Below are positions 62,522-64,000 of a stretch of 64,000 bases of DNA, piece by piece. The translations under genes were made by a program, and so were the position numbers. Every line of letters starts with the position of its first letter. The first letter of the stretch is position 1. Below the pieces are notes generated by a model. The model made no database searches. It saw only the letters and a list, made by a program, of their open reading frames with translations, and was not told where the DNA came from. Source of the stretch: Blautia sp. SC05B48 (GTDB lineage Bacteria; Bacillota; Clostridia; Lachnospirales; Lachnospiraceae). Where the stretch lies: NCBI RefSeq assembly GCF_005848555.1, contig NZ_CP040518.1, forward strand, positions 434,001 through 498,000. The letters are read 5' to 3'.

Positions 62522-64000
62522 GGGCCCTCTGGCGCCGTTTCAAAAACGGCTACCTGAATTTAAACCTGCAGACAAAATTCACCATTGCGCTGATCAGCAT
62601 TGTGGTAGTTCCTGCATGTCTTATCGCCTTTCTTTTTTATGGGCGACTTTATAGCATGGTGGTTTCCAATACCATCCGGCAGGAACAGGATGCCTCCGCA
62701 AAAACTGCACCTCTGATCGAACGGACTATGGATACGATTCTCGCTACTACCCGTAATATTACAGGACAGAATTTTTTTCAGGAACTTTTTTATATGCCGG
62801 TCAGCGATTCAGCAGAACAGCTTGCAGCATCTAACCATGCCACTGATTTTAAAAATGCCGTTCAGCGTCTGACCACCGATTCCATTGTTACCGATGTACA
62901 GATCTATGTGGATTTTCCTGATGATCTGAAGGCACTGGATACTTATCCCAACACTGAGAATATCCTTGCCCCCTTAAGTCAGGCGAAAGGTACCTACTGG
63001 TACGGTATCTTTCAGGGAAACCGTAACACCCAGGAAATGTTCTGTCCTTCCTTCTATCTTGGTCCCAGGGAAAAAAAGAATTATGGTGATATGGCATATA
63101 TTTGTCCTTTGAGCCTTTATTATCACTCCACTGCTTATAAGGCTTATCTGGCAGTGTATTATTCTGATGACAAGCTTACTTCCATTCTTTCCGACAATCT
63201 ATCTCTGGAGGGAAGTGTTTCATATATTGTAAACGAACGTGATGCCATTGTTGCTACCTCAGATCTGTCATTATCCGGAATCTACCAACTGGATTACGAC
63301 ACCATCAAGGCTTCCTTTATGTCTTCCAATAACTTCATTGAACGGAACATTCTGGACACAAAGGTTTATGCCGGTTTTTACAGTATTTCCAATACGGACT
63401 GGTTTATGGTGACGGTCCTGCCTTCCCCGCCGCTGATACATGAGAGCAACCGGCTGATGATCCAGATCGTACTGATCTATGCAGTTTTTCTGGTTCTGGC
63501 ACTTATTTTTGCCAATGTACTGGCTCATTCCATTACCGGAAGACTTTCTTCTGTGATCCGGCAGATGCAGACCGTCCGCCACGGCCCGCCTACTCCTATG
63601 GAAAGTCCACAGGCACATGATGAGATCGGTAATCTTATCGATACCTACAACTATATGACTCGAAAAATGGAAGAACTGATGGAGAAGCAGGCTAAGGCTG
63701 CCGAAGATCTCCGGATCGCAGAATTCAATTCCCTCCAGGCACAGATCAATCCACATTTTCTTTATAACACCATGGATATGATCAACTGGATGGCACTGCA
63801 GGGACAGACCGATGAGATCAGTCACGCAGTACAAAGCCTTTCCCGTTTTTATAAGCTGACCCTGAGCCGCAAAAAGGGAATCTCTACCATTGCAAGGGAG
63901 CTGGAGCATGTAACCATCTACGTGCAACTCCAGAATATGCGCTACCATGACAGCATTGAGCTGATCACGGATATCCCGGATGAGCTTTCAGAATACCAGA
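62518..64000 (+). CDS. YesM-type sensor histidine kinase, partial
   Basis: At least 494 residues; the frame is open at the window edge. A first membrane helix at about 22-45 ('FTIALISIVVVPACLIAFLF') is followed by a 260-residue outside sensor part. A second helix ('LMIQIVLIYAVFLVLALIFA') and HAMP follow, then the phospho-histidine in 'FNSLQAQINPHFLYNTMDMI'. The ATPase end lies outside. Start ATG 62518 overlaps the response regulator stop (ATGA). The pair probably senses a sugar and drives the divergent ABC transporter. Confidence 0.93.
   Translation, partial: MRALWRRFKNGYLNLNLQTKFTIALISIVVVPACLIAFLFYGRLYSMVVSNTIRQEQDASAKTAPLIERTMDTILATTRNITGQNFFQELFYMPVSDSAEQLAASNHATDFKNAVQRLTTDSIVTDVQIYVDFPDDLKALDTYPNTENILAPLSQAKGTYWYGIFQGNRNTQEMFCPSFYLGPREKKNYGDMAYICPLSLYYHSTAYKAYLAVYYSDDKLTSILSDNLSLEGSVSYIVNERDAIVATSDLSLSGIYQLDYDTIKASFMSSNNFIERNILDTKVYAGFYSISNTDWFMVTVLPSPPLIHESNRLMIQIVLIYAVFLVLALIFANVLAHSITGRLSSVIRQMQTVRHGPPTPMESPQAHDEIGNLIDTYNYMTRKMEELMEKQAKAAEDLRIAEFNSLQAQINPHFLYNTMDMINWMALQGQTDEISHAVQSLSRFYKLTLSRKKGISTIARELEHVTIYVQLQNMRYHDSIELITDIPDELSEYQ

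Overview
The window reads as chromosome of an anaerobic gut Clostridia, most likely Lachnospiraceae (Blautia or Ruminococcus-like). The basis is formate-tetrahydrofolate ligase under a ZTP riboswitch, an iron-sulfur two-subunit L-serine dehydratase, a T-box-controlled trp operon, several YesN/AraC-type regulators, and strong GGAGG ribosome binding sites. This is judged by protein character, not by a database search. I saw no rRNA, tRNA, CRISPR array, phage or insertion sequence.

Layout. 1-1313: end of biotin synthase plus the biotin transporter BioY. 1331-6653: a CmpB-like membrane protein, a MarR-MATE efflux pair whose pump gene is frameshifted, two alkyltransferase-type DNA repair genes, and a graveyard of scars: a PucR/aminotransferase mosaic, a UmuC-YolD remnant and a BrnT toxin with a stop codon beside an intact antitoxin-like gene. 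6688-8574: fhs with ZTP riboswitch, attenuator and promoter. 8770-11120: sodium symporter and divergent XRE regulator. 11187-15417: a redox module (TlpA-like protein, a 50-residue CXXC protein, a polyferredoxin membrane protein) divergent from a two-component system. 15429-18786: an ABC-2 exporter with an AraC regulator.

18912-25947 is a catabolic island: a PucR regulator followed by a polar amino acid ABC importer, a cytidylate-kinase-like protein, a class III aminotransferase and an iron alcohol dehydrogenase. It suggests uptake, deamination and reduction of an omega-amino acid. 26099-29485: OFA-type MFS transporter, DUF362 ferredoxin protein and DUF2284 protein. 29552-33472: a serine utilisation locus (LysR, symporter, sdaAB, sdaAA). 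33500-39369: a RelA/SpoT remnant, TraX, NudC, glycogen phosphorylase and an AraC regulator.

39405-41681 is a compact AT-rich cassette: XRE regulator, ImmA/IrrE metallopeptidase and a PIN-like nuclease with all expected acidic residues, next to a highly structured repeat element. It is the best candidate here for a poorly described toxin-antitoxin or defence-like system. 41796-46687: iron alcohol dehydrogenase, aldehyde dehydrogenase and a GH3 glycosidase. 46788-54033: complete trpEGDCFBA operon, with promoter, tryptophan T-box and terminator. 54123-55800: small alarmone synthetase-type gene convergent with an AraC regulator, sharing one terminator. 55937-64000: a rhamnose/AI-2-class sugar ABC transporter, divergent from a YesN/YesM two-component system that probably controls it; the kinase runs off the window.
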